A stretch of DNA of 64,000 nucleotides from Ophioderma brevispina (taxonomy: Eukaryota; Echinodermata; Ophiuroidea; Amphilepidida; Ophiodermatidae): contig JAMKCH010041215.1 in NCBI GenBank assembly GCA_023653785.1, positions 1 to 64,000 of the forward strand, read 5' to 3'. Made by a program: the position numbers and the translations under genes. The notes under the pieces are model-generated. The model was not told the DNA's origin. It searched no databases and worked only from the letters and a program-made list of their open reading frames with translations. Positions 22,661 to 34,511 of the stretch are shown piece by piece (within the stretch, counting starts at the first letter, position 1; every line of letters starts with the position of its first letter).

Positions 22661-23927
22661 GTAAGTTGTGCTAAATTTAGTTAAAAGCCACTGTTATACT
22701 CTCCGTCATAATTCCTTTTCTCTGCGTCAAGACTACGCCCAACATTCCCGCCAGACAGAACCATGACAATGCGCAAAGGAAATACATAGATGTGTGTTAC
22801 ACGCAGCAACTCTACGCGTGCGTATATAGACGCCTATTTCAGAAAAGGAATTGTGACGGCGATTATAGTGATTTTCTTCAAAACGTTAACAAATCACACC
22901 CCCAGTTTGTGTCGAAATTGAGGTTTTACTCTGTTGTATTGGAAGTGACTAAGTTGAAAATAACACATTTTAGGTCGTTAGGTTGTCCGATAAGAAAGAC
23001 CTTATGCCAGTATGATTCGTGTGTGTCTCCATCCATGTGTGTATTTGTCAAACTTTTGGTATACACTTTTGGTTAAAATGTTGTCTAGCTTTTAGTGCAG
23101 TGATGGATCAAGTTCATACTCGGTATGCTTATACATTGAGACACAGGGTCTTATGTGGGGTGACAGATGAGGTCAACGGTCATTCAGGGGTCCCTTAGAG
23201 TCATATCTTGTTCATGTGGCATACACCTTTGGTTAAAATGTTGTTTAACATTTTTAGTGCTGTGATGGATCAACATACTCTTTGATCACATAATCGGACA
23301 ACCTATTTGGGACCGTTGCCCCTATTTTTCAAATATGGGTGATTTTTGCATAGTCATTCATAGTATACTTTGTTCCATTTAAGTTTATGGGTTAGGTTAA
23401 GGTTAACTTTAAATTAGGTTTCTAAAGGTTAACTTTAGCGTTAGTTTTTTGTTTAAATGGAGTTTGAGCTAGGACTTATGATTATAGTTAGGGTTAGTTA
23501 GGATTAGGGTTAGGGTTATGACTGCATAGTCATGGGCTGTTTAGCTTCAAATTGCTTTAATATCTGTTATCACATACCAGTAATAACAATTTGGTATGAT
23601 GCAATACACCAATTGGTCAGTGGCAGCAAAATTTGGTCAAAGCCAGGAAATATGAAAAATAAGCTCAGCTGCCTCAAATCTGACAAATTTTTCCAGGAAA
23701 AAATGACAATTTCTGGCATGGATGTAGGTATACATGTGTTTTTTTTCCACAAAAGGTCAACAATTTGACTTGACCTTTCCTCGTGATAGCTTCTCTAACC
23801 AAATTTGCTCATCATATAAGTTATCACCTGCCACCACTACCCATGTCATTTAATGCCCAGTAGTGGCCCGTCATGGAGTTAACCATTTTTTTAAAGTAAT
23901 TGAGATTTTCTTAAAACATTGTTTCAG
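22661..23927. other. Intron H-I with local direct repeats
   Basis: TTTGGTTAAAATGTTGTNTA followed by TTTTAGTGC(A/T)GTGATGGATCAA occurs twice, at about 23058-23112 and 23228-23275. AGGTTGTCCGATAAG at about 22980 and its approximate inverse ATCGGACAACCT at about 23293 flank this. Telomere-like TTAGGG words are at 23483-23519. Confidence 0.4.
23483..23519 (+). repeat. Short interstitial telomere-like repeat
   Basis: About five units of TTAGGG or its one-base variants are present (GTTAGGGTTAGTTAGGATTA and onward). TTAGGG is the common metazoan telomere repeat, excluding most arthropods. So short a tract inside an intron is probably a chance or repair product. Confidence 0.5.
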
Positions 23928-24070
23928 ACATAACAGGTAGTCCTAACCAGGCAGCTAGCTCTACTACCAATCCCACCAGTCAACCAGACAGCACCAGTAC
24001 AGGCCAGACAGACCAGTTTAAGTCCTATGTAGAAAACACTTCTAGGCAAGAAGCAAGACGTAGATTTCAG
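23928..24070 (+). CDS. NCOA-like: NCOA-like exon I
   Basis: The acceptor TTGTTTCAG is followed by two bases finishing the codon begun in exon H, then ITGSPNQAASSTTNPTSQPD, a Ser/Thr/Gln stretch, and a charged end reading SYVENTSRQEARRRFQ at the donor TTTCAG/GTACTG. The 143 nt are in frame and the exon ends in phase 0. The junction with exon J gives a continuous basic/aromatic segment EARRRFQDFCNISG, the least low-complexity part of the C-terminal region. Confidence 0.7.
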
Positions 24071-24590
24071 GTACTGTCAGGAAACTCATTACTATACTTT
24101 GTTTCATCAGTAGTTGAAAGTGACCTTGCTAGTGTTTTGAAAATGCCAACTTTATTTGTGTGCTATAATGCTGTATTTCTAAGGAGGGCATGAGCAATTT
24201 AGGCCTGTGTAACTCAACTCCTGGTAAAACAAAATATCTTTTGCATGTACAAAAAAGGTGTGAAGTATCTTCTGAAATAGCTAAGATTCCAAGGACTGAA
24301 CTTTTGTGATAAAAAACTCTTTTAAATGGATTGTTAACCGGGTAGAGTTGACATCAAAGAAGGTGGCTACCATGTAATACCACTGGTTTGGTAAAGTCTC
24401 AATGATAGCCTACCAAACTATTCTATTTGCTTAGGACTTGAATGCCAGATAAAATGTGATCTTGTTACTATTTGTGTGCTGAAACTTCACAAACTTCACC
24501 CAAGCAAAATTGCTCAAATGAAAAGTTAGACCTGGTATAAGGCATATCCACCTGACAATAGACCTTAAGCATAAGCGCTAACTTTTAATT

Positions 24591-25288
24591 AAAGTGACAG
24601 GAGGAGATTTTTTGAGGACACAAATTTCTCTCAAATTGCACTGGATCAGTTGTAGACCACCTACCAAAAAGGTTTCAAAGGTGTATTGGACAAACAAGTA
24701 CAAAAGAAAACTGCAAACCTTGTTTTGAACTTGCCTGCTATTCCAATTGGTCCCATAGGAAACCATGCTTTGATTTTCTGTCATTTCAGTACATAAAGAT
24801 GGCATATTTGGCTTATTCACTTCAGGTGTAATCTAATACACTGATAAGCATTCCAAAAATGCAAAAAACATGGGTTTTGAAAAAAATTGAAGGTGCTTCT
24901 TTCTGGAAATGTCCTCATGCCTCTTTAAAGTGACAGGATGAAATTTGTTTAGGATATGAATTTCTCTCAAATTTCACTGGATCGGTTGTAGACCACCTAC
25001 TGAGAACGTTTGGAAGGTTTATTGGACAAACAGGTGCAAAAGAAAACCGCAAACCTTGTTTTGAACTTGCCTGCTATCGTAATCGTTCCCCATAGAAAAC
25101 CATGCTTTGACTTTCTGTCGTGCACAACAGAAAATACTAAATCATCATCTTAGTACATAAAGATGGCGTATTCGGCTTATTCACTTCAGGTGTAATCTAA
25201 TACACTGATAAGCATTCCAAATATGCAAAAAACTTGGGTTTCGAAAAAAAATGAGGGCGCTTTCTGGAAATGTCCTCATGCCTCTTTA
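24591..25288 (+). repeat. Tandem pair of about 340-bp repeats in intron I-J
   Basis: Unit 1 (24591-24926) and unit 2 (24927-25288) both start AAAGTGACAGGA and end CCTCATGCCTCTTT, and both contain ACTGGATC(A/G)GTTGTAGACC and TTCACTTCAGGTGTAATCTA. Unit 2 has an extra piece near 25125-25152. They are head-to-tail with no gap. Confidence 0.8.
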
Positions 25289-25461
25289 AGCAATATCAAC
25301 CTTGCCTTTGCTTGGGATCAGAAGGCTTGCTTTCAAAACAATTGATAATTATGTTTCTCAACCATTACACTCCGTGTATGGAATCATGACTCATTAGACC
25401 ATTAAAATGTCTTCAAACCCTACCTTACTGTTTATCATCTTATTCTTGCTACCAACTCCAG

Positions 25462-25716
25462 GATTTTTGTAACATATCTGGTGCAAGGGACGCCCCCGAC
25501 GCCACAACGCGGGCAACCAATCTCTTTCGCAACCAGTTGTTAGGTAGTACCCCTAATCAGAAGGACGGACCACAAGGTGCCTCCAAGCCCAACATGCCTC
25601 TTCCTGGTGGGCCCCAACAGCAGCAGCAGCAGGCGGGGCCTCATCAGCAGCAACAGCAGCCTAAACCCAATTCTTCCCAGGGGCAGTATTCAGGGCAACA
25701 GGGGCTTGATGGCCAG
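25462..25716 (+). CDS. NCOA-like: NCOA-like exon J: Gln-rich C-terminal region
   Basis: The acceptor CCAACTCCAG opens in phase 0 on DFCNISGARDAPDATTRATN and LFRNQLLGSTPNQ, followed by GGPQQQQQQAGPHQQQQQPK and GQYSGQQGLDGQ to the donor GGCCAG/GTAGGC. The 85 codons are intact and end in phase 0. If this intron is retained, only VGYMLS is added before TAG, giving a protein without the terminal LXXLL box. The RATNLFRNQLLG part might form a short helix. No catalytic motif is expected in this family. Confidence 0.72.
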
Positions 25717-25748
25717 GTAGGCTACATGCTTTCTTAGTGTATCTCCTG

Positions 25749-25845
25749 TTCACAAAGTCTTATAACGCATCCCATCGCAAGTAATAGGCATTTCTAACAG
25801 TAACTTGTGATGCGTTTGCTTACGATGGATTGTAATCTTTGTGAA
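25749..25845. repeat. Short hairpin repeat just after exon J
   Basis: TTCACAAAGTCTTATAACGC and GATGGATTGTAATCTTTGTGAA are approximate inverses, as are CATCGCAAGT and ACTTGTGATG nearer the centre. It is probably a MITE remnant of about 97 bp. Confidence 0.45.
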
Positions 25846-26524
25846 ATCTACCACAGGTCTTAATTGGAGGTCACTGGTTCAGTTCCAGCTTCAGGCACTT
25901 AGCCAGTTATTTTGTTGTGTTCCCCAGTAGAGTTATCAACGATATGCACTATTATTAGTTTAGTGGTCAGTCAGTCAGTCAGTCAGTCACTAAATCAATC
26001 AAATACTTTCAAAACATTTTTGTGATGTTAAAAACAAATGCCTTTTTCTGGTTTGGTACAATTTGTTCATTAACGTTGCATATAATTCAACCAGTTTTGA
26101 ATAAGCAAAATTGTATTCTTTTTATCGGGGCCATTATAATTCAATATTCCCTTAAAACCTCACACGCTTTAGAAAAAAAATGTTGTGAACTAAAGTGTAT
26201 CCCACTTCTAAGAAATGTATCCTTAAAGTAGCATTGATTCTTTTGTGTTCTAAGTTTGTTATCCAAAATACAGAAAAAGATACATGAGGTGATAAAGGGG
26301 GAACTTGTTCTATGGGTGAAAGGACCTTTTGTGTAGAGTGGCATGACCCTAAAAATCACCAAAAGTTGAAAATATGTTGATTTTCATCCATTTGCTCATG
26401 TTTTTTTAATAAGATCAGTCCATTTTTGTCCAAAAAGTGCCGTACCTTTAAATGCATACAATCAGATTGTAAATTCCTAAAATGCCCAAACCTTACCATA
26501 AGGTGTTATACATCCACTATAAAC

Positions 26525-27130
26525 AGTCTCTCTCGGCGCTCGCACTAGTAACACATGTCCGTACTGGTCACCGTAACAGTCACATAACCGTCGTTGTCGG
26601 CGCTGCAGCACTCAGGTCACACTTCCGGTTTTTTCGTTCGCGGGTCAAAGTTAAGTCACTCGAAAGTAACAAACAAAGTTTTGTTACCAACCAAGGACAT
26701 TCAACAGTGTACCATCACAGGAACCCCTTTTGGTGTTACTTACCTAAGTGACATTCATAATTGTCAGTCCAGCTTTAAACCCGGCGTTGATGTCTAAAAA
26801 TGGTCCGTCGGGAAGAAAGAAAGACGTTCACAGTGTTAGTTTAGACATTATTGTACAATTAAAAAATTGTTGCATATCGTGCGATTTGAAGCAATACGGG
26901 TGATCGTAAGCCTTGAAAGTTGCCTTCATTTACACACAAAAGTACGATATTTTGCAGCGTCGCACAGCTGATTCCGATTGTAATCGGCCATCTTTGATTT
27001 CTCTTTGCTCTAAATGCATGCTGGGAAGGGAGAGAGTACTGTCTCTTACACATAATAAACTGTGACAAACGATGTGTTACGGTGACCAGTAACGGAACAT
27101 GTGTTACTAGTGGGAGTGCCGAGAGAGACT
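26525..27130. mobile_element. 606-bp TIR element in intron J-K
   Basis: The left end AGTCTCTCTCGGCGCTCGCA continues for about 50 bp (ACTAGTAACACATGTCCGTA, CTGGTCACCGTAAC). The right end (27071-27130) is its near reverse complement, ending TGCCGAGAGAGACT. The interior is non-coding. Flanking ATAAAC and AATAAAG could be a degraded target duplication. Confidence 0.75.
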
Positions 27131-27592
27131 AATAAAGGGCTATGAGACAAATTATTAATTAAATTGGTCTGACCAGCACTTAAAATAAGATCAATCAGGC
27201 CAAAGGGAAAAAAGTTTGTCTCACATACATATGGAAAAAAGTATGTGCTCTGCTTTTGTTTTTAGAAAATGAGCAAAGTTCTTTTATTGTGTTTTATGGT
27301 CACTTGGGGGGGTCACAAATGAGCCATTTTCCCATCATTTTTTTCTGACAACTAAAAAAAGAGACCAAAAGTTTGGCTTATTGCATAGGACAATGCAGCA
27401 AAAGTGACTCCACATAATCCCTAGTATATAGATGTGCAAGACACTTTTTTTCCTCAGTGCTCAGGAAGTTAGTTGCATGATGTGATGACACCATCATTTT
27501 CTGAATGTGCTCAAAGTTTCATTCTCTGATTCTCATAAGCATTTATACTAATGTGTGAAATTTGCCTTTTTTATTTTTTGTAACAAAATCAG

Positions 27593-27655
27593 GAGAATCA
27601 AGACTCGGATGCAAAGGCAAACAACAGTTTATTACAGAAGCTCTTACTGGAGTAG
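27593..27655 (+). CDS. NCOA-like: NCOA-like terminal exon K: C-terminal LXXLL box and stop
   Basis: The acceptor ACAAAATCAG is followed in phase 0 by ENQDSDAKANNSLLQKLLLE and TAG at 27653-27655. The last eight residues form an LXXLL box placed exactly at the carboxyl end. Vertebrate SRC-1a is known to end in a comparable box (LLQQLLTE), and this was decisive for the family call. The sequence is nearly the same as NR box 1 in exon A (NTLLQKLLLED). The 3' UTR begins at 27656; its end cannot be placed, and AATAAA-type signals first appear well downstream (about 29199, 29382, 29596). Confidence 0.75.
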   Translation, partial: ENQDSDAKANNSLLQKLLLE

Positions 27656-28026
27656 ACAACCCACAAACCCACGATCACTACCTGGTTGTCATGACAACAT
27701 GCACTCATGGGGTCTTTGGAGAAATCTTTCCAAGTTCAGCACAGCACTTAGGGACCAACCGGAGCTACAACAAACTGCCTTGGCTAAATTGTTCAGAATT
27801 TAAAGAATAGAAGATTGTCAAAAGAAGAAACAGTGTATAGGGTGTATTTTCTGGGCACTCCCCAATCATTTGTAGTAATTGTTAATTACTGTATTGTACA
27901 GGAAACGTTGAGTGTTTCTAGTTTGTCAACAAAGTTGTTTATATATTTGTAAATAGTTATAATCTTTTATGTGCTTTTCTCCACCGATATATATTGTGGC
28001 TGTATATGTTGTCTTTGGATAGGTTT

Positions 28027-28621
28027 AAGATTATAATGCGCATGGTGGCCACTAAATATAGCTGGCGTGTTTTCAATATGTAAAGTGAAAATGGGAGTGG
28101 TCTATGACCAGGCTACTGTTTGATCATAACCCATGTGTTGTGAATATGACTATGTAATGGCATAGGCACTATTGTTGAGGTGTACTTTCGTGAAAGAGAC
28201 TGTAGCCTCTTATACAGAACAGGGCAGGCACAGCACAAAAGACAATGTTTGTTGTGTGCTTATTACGCAAGATGATACAGGTGTCGTCAGATGTACACAC
28301 AAAATAGTATTACGTTTGGTGCGTGGTGACTTCATTAAAAACAAATCCCGACTATCGAGTTCTGATCAAACATGGATTGACCCTAGTAATATTACACAAA
28401 TTGCAGACAAGCAAGATAAGGGAGTAAATGATCTAAGAATTTTCTTCCAACTAGCGAGTTAGGAAAAAAGGGGGAATGAAGCTAGGAAACATTTTCAACA
28501 AAGGAAGCTAGGAAATATTAAAAAAACCATCAAATTTGCACTCTCCCATATAAAATATCAATGAAACATTAGCCACCATTGGCCATTAAGTAGCCACCAC
28601 GCTTATGCGCATCTTAATCTT
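28027..28621. mobile_element. Possible 595-bp TIR element in or near the gene 3' UTR
   Basis: AAGATTATAATGCGCATGGT at the left and CGCTTATGCGCATCTTAATCTT at the right are approximate inverses, and GGTGGCCACTAAATA pairs with TTAAGTAGCCACCA further in. It begins 370 bp after the NCOA-like stop codon, so it could be part of the transcript. Confidence 0.45.
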
Positions 28622-30815
28622 ATGCGTATCTGAAGATGTGAGCAATTTGCTTCATGATGCTAAGCAAACATGTACATATATAAAGAAGATGAAAAATAAG
28701 ATGTTTAAAAAACCCATCAATTTAAGCCGAGTGAGATGTATTATATTATTGCAGTCAGAGATTTTATTAAATGCAAGGCTTGTTGATGAGGGAATGCTTA
28801 GTTAAGACTCCCTTCTATCACTGTAGGAGGTAAAAGGAAAGACGTTTTCATGGGGTAGTGAGGGCGAGTTAGCTTTTTGAATCATAAGTGGTTGTGCATG
28901 GTAGTGTGGGGCAGTGAGTTTGGCAAAAGCAGATACTGTGGCATTTGTTTATTTTTTCTGTGAATTTAGGCTAAAGAATTGTTACGTTGCCCACAAATTA
29001 ATAGTTTTGGTTAGTCATTTTTTCCCCACTTCAGATTTTTAGAACATAGATCTACCGTGTGACATACATTAAGGGGTTGATGGGAATGTACGACTTCTAA
29101 TAATACAGTATGTTATTTGAAATGTTCAGAACTGCCAAAATATGTAAAATTTTGCAATTCAGTTTTAAAGACTTTTTGCAAAGAAAAAAAATTCTGAAAA
29201 TAAATTGTACAGTAAAAAATTTATGAGAATGTTTGAAATTTTGGTAGTCACAGAAGGCAAAACATTTTTTTTCCTTATGTGAGTTGGAATGTGTGAGGAC
29301 ATGCATGTCCATTTATTTTGGTGCATGTTTTTATTTGACTTGCTCATAACACAAAGGGATAAGCAGCGATAATGCGAGAGAATAAACAATTTGGAAATGC
29401 ATTTTTTAGGTTATAAATCAAAGATAAGTATGTACAAACCCATATAACTACTGTAATGTAGGAACAAAAACACCAAATAGTGAAAAAAATGAAGTATTTG
29501 AAGCAATTTGTCATACCATCTACCGCAAATAGACGTACACCGATGACATCACAAAATCTACACTAAACAGCTGATTGTGGTTTACACCAGTACATAATAA
29601 ACAAAGATCAATGATATTTGTGTTTGCGGGTTACATCATTCAAACTGTACATGCAGGACATGGTGCACAATATTACGCTTATAAATCTTTGATATTCACA
29701 CGGAAAGGCTTTATTGATCTCAAGTCAGAATTTTGAAATGTACGTATAGAAATTACAGAATCAGATAAGAAGTACTGCTTTATCTTTAATACACAGATTT
29801 CAAGCCAACCACTTGCAGGTTATGTTAACAGAACTATGCCAGTAACAAAAATACCAAAATACAAATTTTGCTGATTTTTTTGAGGTTTCGGATCAGCAAA
29901 TTGTTGCTTATTCCTTTAATATTGTAGTTTGTACAAAAAGGGATTCAAATGATGTATATTTCTAAAAAAATAGGTTGCAACATCAAGGGGAGAGTTTGCA
30001 TTTTTTAAATATTCTGTTGTGTAATTGCAACAGGTTAACCTTTGACCCCTATTGCATCTCTTACAGCATTTCTGATTGGTTGATTACAAGTTATAGTCAT
30101 TTGAGTGACCAATAAAAAATAAAGTGTCTACAAGATTTCAGCCCTACCATTTTGTTACCATTGTCCTGATTGGTTCAATAAATCATATAGCCTTTGTAGC
30201 CAATTCAATTGGTAGATAGTTCACGTTAGATTAATGGTGAATATTACACCTTGTAGTAAGAAGGTGATAGTAGTGAACCAGTAAAAGAAATCAAATTTCG
30301 TACCAATTTTCTTCCATCGTTTTTTCAGACCCTTTTCAAAGTCACAAGCTGTAAACATTTTAGACTGGTATTTTGTTTCCTTTATGAATTCTCAACCTGT
30401 TCTTTCAAAAGCTCACCACTAAATATCATTACATCAGTTTTGGCAATCTGTGAACCGATTTGTGGACCTTGCTCCCATCTCAATTCAATCAAATCAAAGA
30501 TCTGTTCGTTGGTATGTTAAAAACACATCAATAAGAGAGGGTGTTATTATAGTCATGTCCATGATCACTGGTTAGCAAACATGACATCAGTAGTAGTAGT
30601 AGTCAAAAATTGAATTTGAAACACTTAATAGTGGTATCTCCAATTGTTTCTAAACCAACAAGAACGAATGCAAAAATAGGTTGTTTTAGCAGACTTAAGA
30701 GACAAAGTACATTGACCCATTATTGCAAAGCACATTTTGTATTCGTATGCTTGCTTTGATCCATTTCATTTTGAGAGAGTAGTCGTATGCAAGAAAATCA
30801 GTTTCGCAAAAACTT
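28622..30815. other. Downstream non-coding region
   Basis: No gene is seen. The stretch contains AATAAA motifs at about 29199, 29382 and 29596 that could serve the NCOA-like transcript, and the second copy of the dispersed repeat at 29744-29932. Confidence 0.35.
29744..29932 (+). repeat. Dispersed repeat, copy 2
   Basis: It matches 20634-20823 (AGAAATTACAGAATCAGATA and TTTCAAGCCAACCACTTGCA) with scattered substitutions and ends in a GGATCAGCAAATTG stretch. Confidence 0.6.
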
Positions 30816-31013
30816 ACCGTCGCTGCCAGAGTTTCTCAGGCAAGATTGTGGTACGCGCAGCATGATGTGCGGCAACCCGGAAGCACAAATAAGTTCCTGA
30901 CAAGCAGCACACGATTTGTAATTGGTCGGGAGGTGTCCGCCTATACCGCAATTTAATTTTCATAATACATTGCATGCGTTTGGCTTGCCTGAGAAATTTT
31001 GACAGTGACTGTA
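30816..31013. mobile_element. MITE with CTCAGGCAAG-type inverted ends
   Basis: ACCGTCGCTGCCAGAGTTTC followed by TCAGGCAAG at the left is matched by CTTGCCTGAGAAATTTTGAC and AGTGACTGTAG at the right. The 198-bp interior is non-coding. Confidence 0.55.
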
Positions 31014-31057
31014 GCTTGGTACATGGCTAGATTCCTTGTGAGGGGGGGATAGGTGGT

Positions 31058-31208
31058 CATGGAAAACCATATGCCTATGCCAGATTTTCTGCTGAGGTAG
31101 TTGGTTGACCCCATTGACATCTTTGTCCCACACTTTTCCCCATTAGATGAAGTACGTTCCCACTGCTAAAGGAATTCAGCAGTCGGCATAGGTATGTGGT
31201 TGCCCATG
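31058..31208. mobile_element. Short foldback element
   Basis: CATGGAAAACCATATGCCTA and TGCC pair with GGCATAGGTATGTGGTTGCC and CATG. An inner pair (TTTTCTGCTGAGG against GGAATTCAGCAG) extends the stem. Confidence 0.5.
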
Positions 31209-34200
31209 CACAATCAGATCAGTGGTGTATCTTTGAAGTCACTTCACAAGGCATACACTGTATCCACCCCTATATAGGTATCAATAAATGGGAATATAGC
31301 TGTGTATTGATCAGAATTATTGACAAAACTCAAATTTCATGACAAACAGATCGCACACTTATCAACAATTCACTTGAGTGTGTGAAAGTTACAATACTGT
31401 TTTACAGTATGTGAATATAATGAATCCATATACTAAGGGCATTCCTGTTGATTGTTAAATCATACCCAAAAAACAGGATCAAGTTGTGCTTCAGACTGAT
31501 AAATGCAGGTCATTGAACTCTGCCAGAGGGGATGATGTTACAACAACTTTGCATGTGTTGTGTTGTGTAAGTACCAATGATGGCTTCCCTTATTCTGTCT
31601 TCAGCCTCCCACCGTGTAGCCATAGTAACAATCTGTAACCCCTTCCCCTATTATGGCAACCATATAAAACTGTTAGTGTGTTGTACTGTGTGGTGTGGCA
31701 ATAGCATGTGAATTACAACTTGCACTAAAAGTGCTGGGGTGTTCATTGTTGGGGATATATTGGTAACCTCAGCTGAAGTAATGTCCCATTTCAGTTGATG
31801 TTCAAGTCATTGGTATTATTTTGTACAGTTTTGTTTCTTTTGGATAAAGTAGGTTATCAGCTAATCACCTCCAGGAGTCTCTCTGTCGCTTGGACTTGGT
31901 TTGATGATGCAGTATACCAAGCCCATGAACTATGCCTATAGTTTGTTCACTAAAATATGGAACATGTTGATAAATACATTGAAGACTGCATAGAATCAGT
32001 GACAGTCTTAGTGTTAACATACTATGGTATCAATATTTCACCAAAACTATATTTCTTGTAATTAACCAAATTCGCAGGATATAAGTAACAAAAATGTCAT
32101 GTTCCATGTTATTTTGAACAGTGTTCAGGTTTTTTAAGACTAATTTAGGTGGGTGAAAGTTGCATTTGCAATTTCAGGATACATCCGTAGAGGGACAAGT
32201 TTGAAAATAAATCGAACAAAACATCAACTGTACCTTTCTAACACCCGATTGTTTTTATGACTTCCGTATCTTTTTTCTTTTTCATGGTAGCATTGAAAGT
32301 CTTTTCACATGTACTCTTATGAAATCCATTGGGTCAAGAGTTTGGGTACAGAGCTTAACCAATTTTACATGAGTGTAGAATTTTACGTCTTAGAAACAGT
32401 TGCATCTTCCCAAAATGCCTTGTTCGCAAGTGGGGCTGATTGCAAAATAAAGCCAAAATTTTGGCTCCTACTTTCAGACTTTCAGAGGCCCGTCCCTCGA
32501 GACTCCCGCCCCCCACCCAAGATGAATGCATTCATAATTTCTTTGTACATACTTTGCACAATCATCATAAATGTCTTTCATCACAAGCAAAAGGGAAAAG
32601 AAACAATGGTTGTTCTGTATTGCAAGTTTGGGCTGTTTTGCCATTTCTACACACAATAGTTGGGCTCCTTTTGCTACTCAAACCTGTAGTAATATTGTAA
32701 AAGTTCTTGATTAGTATCACATGTTATAACTCAAAGTTGGGCTTCTCTTTTTCTGGTTGTTGCCGCTTGCTAAGACATGTATACAGCTTTACTACCCTAT
32801 AAAACAACTCTGTTAGTTGTGCAGTTATATCAATTTATTAGAATTTCTGTTGTAGATGTTATATTTATATTTAACCCAGATTCTATGGCATATACCAAGT
32901 TGTTTCTTTTATAGGTCAACACTCTATGTTCTTGAGTATGACCAAATTTGGTGTACACTATTTTCACTTTTGGAAAATGGTCCATCACACCCCATTGTAT
33001 GGCCATATGGTGTGGCACATTTGTTAGTCAAGTTTTCATGTTCATATGGAAGTTACGGAGTTGATTGTTTGTATTCTGTTGTCAAACATGATACACCTTT
33101 AAGATCTTTGTTGTTTTGTCTTGATAGTGGCATTCTTGCGTGTGATCGCATAACCTTGAAATGCGCATATGACAGGAGTCGGACTTTTAAATATGCATAA
33201 AGCTACTCCAGTCAAGCAAGAAGCGGTGTATCGTAACGTCACTCATATTGTCTCAAGACAAACAAACAGTTATGGTTAAGAAATATGGCCTTGTTATTTA
33301 AAAAAAAAACATTGAATGAACACTTAACTGGCAGCCATGTATATTCATTAAGTCTATTTTCCCGTGCTGTGGGATTAATATTTTGTAGGACCTTATGGCA
33401 TAAAATAATGCTGCTTTTTGCTATGCTCTGGTTGGTAGCATTATAGTTTATGAAAAGGAAATAGTTCCAATTTCTTGAAGAAAGTCCGCCCTTGCTCATT
33501 TGTTGCCTTACATGAGAGCTGGTGGAAAGTGGCTTGATAACAATATTTGCTGGAATTGTTTTTCAAAATTGATATTTTTGCATAGTTTTAATACATTAGC
33601 CCTCACCTGAAATTATTAAGCCCAAATCAGCACGCTTATGGGTAAACGACAATTTTATAATTAATAACTCAGGCGACATTAATTCAGCAGACGACGCAAA
33701 AATGACATTTAACACAAGAAAACACAGGCTGGAGTTGATTTCCAAGGTATGCACCTTGTTTGACCGGTCTGTGACCTTTGTAGTTTTAATTATCAATGAG
33801 TACGAGTCTGATATTCTTGTAATAGACACATTTGTTGATTTAAAGTTACAGCAAACTTAAAAGTTGGCCTACAAATTAACTGGATGTCTTTAGCCTCTTA
33901 TTAATGCCCCTATCTGTTTTCGGGTATGTTAATTTATGTGTAAAATATATCTCTATTCTTGCAATGGCCTAGACTATCATTTGCGATAAAATTGAAGAAA
34001 TTTCATATTTTCTGAAAATGCGCCAGTGCCGGGGGTTTTAAGATAGTTTACCTGTGGTCATTTGGAAAGTCATCTCAAATGCATTGACCTGACATGTGAT
34101 AACCTATATACAGGACTCTACCAGGGTTATTTGAGAGGCGCATGTAACAGATGGTTCAATGCATGTTTTAAGGCCTTGGGAGTATATGTCCAGGAAATAA

Positions 34201-34511
34201 AACTATAAGATATTGTATCATTAACAAATACAATTCCACACAAAGGACTTCCAGTTTATTGTTGAAGTAGATGGAACTCTTTTTCTGAAAAAAATAATGC
34301 ACAGCACAGATTTATGTATAAGTTTGATATGTGTTTAATATTTTCAACAAAGTTTTGCTTTGGTAATGAAACATTTCAAAATGGCCAGTTAAATTATTTT
34401 GCAATCAGTTGTTTTCCACCAGTAAAGTTAAGCAATTTTATTTTTTAATTAGGTCCGAAAAACTTGTGTGTTTGAATGAGTTTAATTGGCATTTGTGTGC
34501 ACTCTGTAACT
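31209..34511. other. Intergenic, no gene seen
   Basis: AT-rich sequence with only short chance frames. No repeat pair or RNA gene is recognised. Confidence 0.35.

Larger units (their letters stand above)
3965..27655 (+). other. NCOA-like: Gene span: p160/SRC-type nuclear receptor coactivator, 3' portion
   Basis: Eleven exons joined by GT-AG introns make about 4.7 kb of coding sequence (roughly 1,570 codons). The family assignment rests on the order of motifs. NR box 1 is KNTLLQKLLLEDIEG, box 2 is ERLLGKLLDGD and box 3 is KNVLLQQLLMEDED, spaced by tens of residues. These are followed by an acidic ILGD-containing segment, a large Q/M/G/P-rich region, and a terminal LLQKLLLE box at the stop codon. 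In vertebrates p160 proteins bind liganded nuclear receptors through LXXLL helices and recruit CBP/p300 and methyltransferases in the nucleus. I could not identify the CBP-binding AD1 helix block, and the bHLH-PAS exons are not in view. Another Gln-rich LXXLL coactivator is the main alternative. Confidence 0.72.

Noticed and set aside
23483..23519. Telomere or chromosome-end signal
   Set aside because: Only a few imperfect units inside an intron.
24591..25288. CRISPR-like or satellite array
   Set aside because: Only two long units with no spacers, in a eukaryotic intron.
28172..28462. 96-codon frame downstream of the coactivator gene
   Set aside because: No domain, and it lies within a likely inverted-repeat element.
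32309..32659. 116-codon frame in the intergenic region
   Set aside because: No motif or context. The length is within chance expectation for this AT-rich stretch, and a second frame overlaps it.
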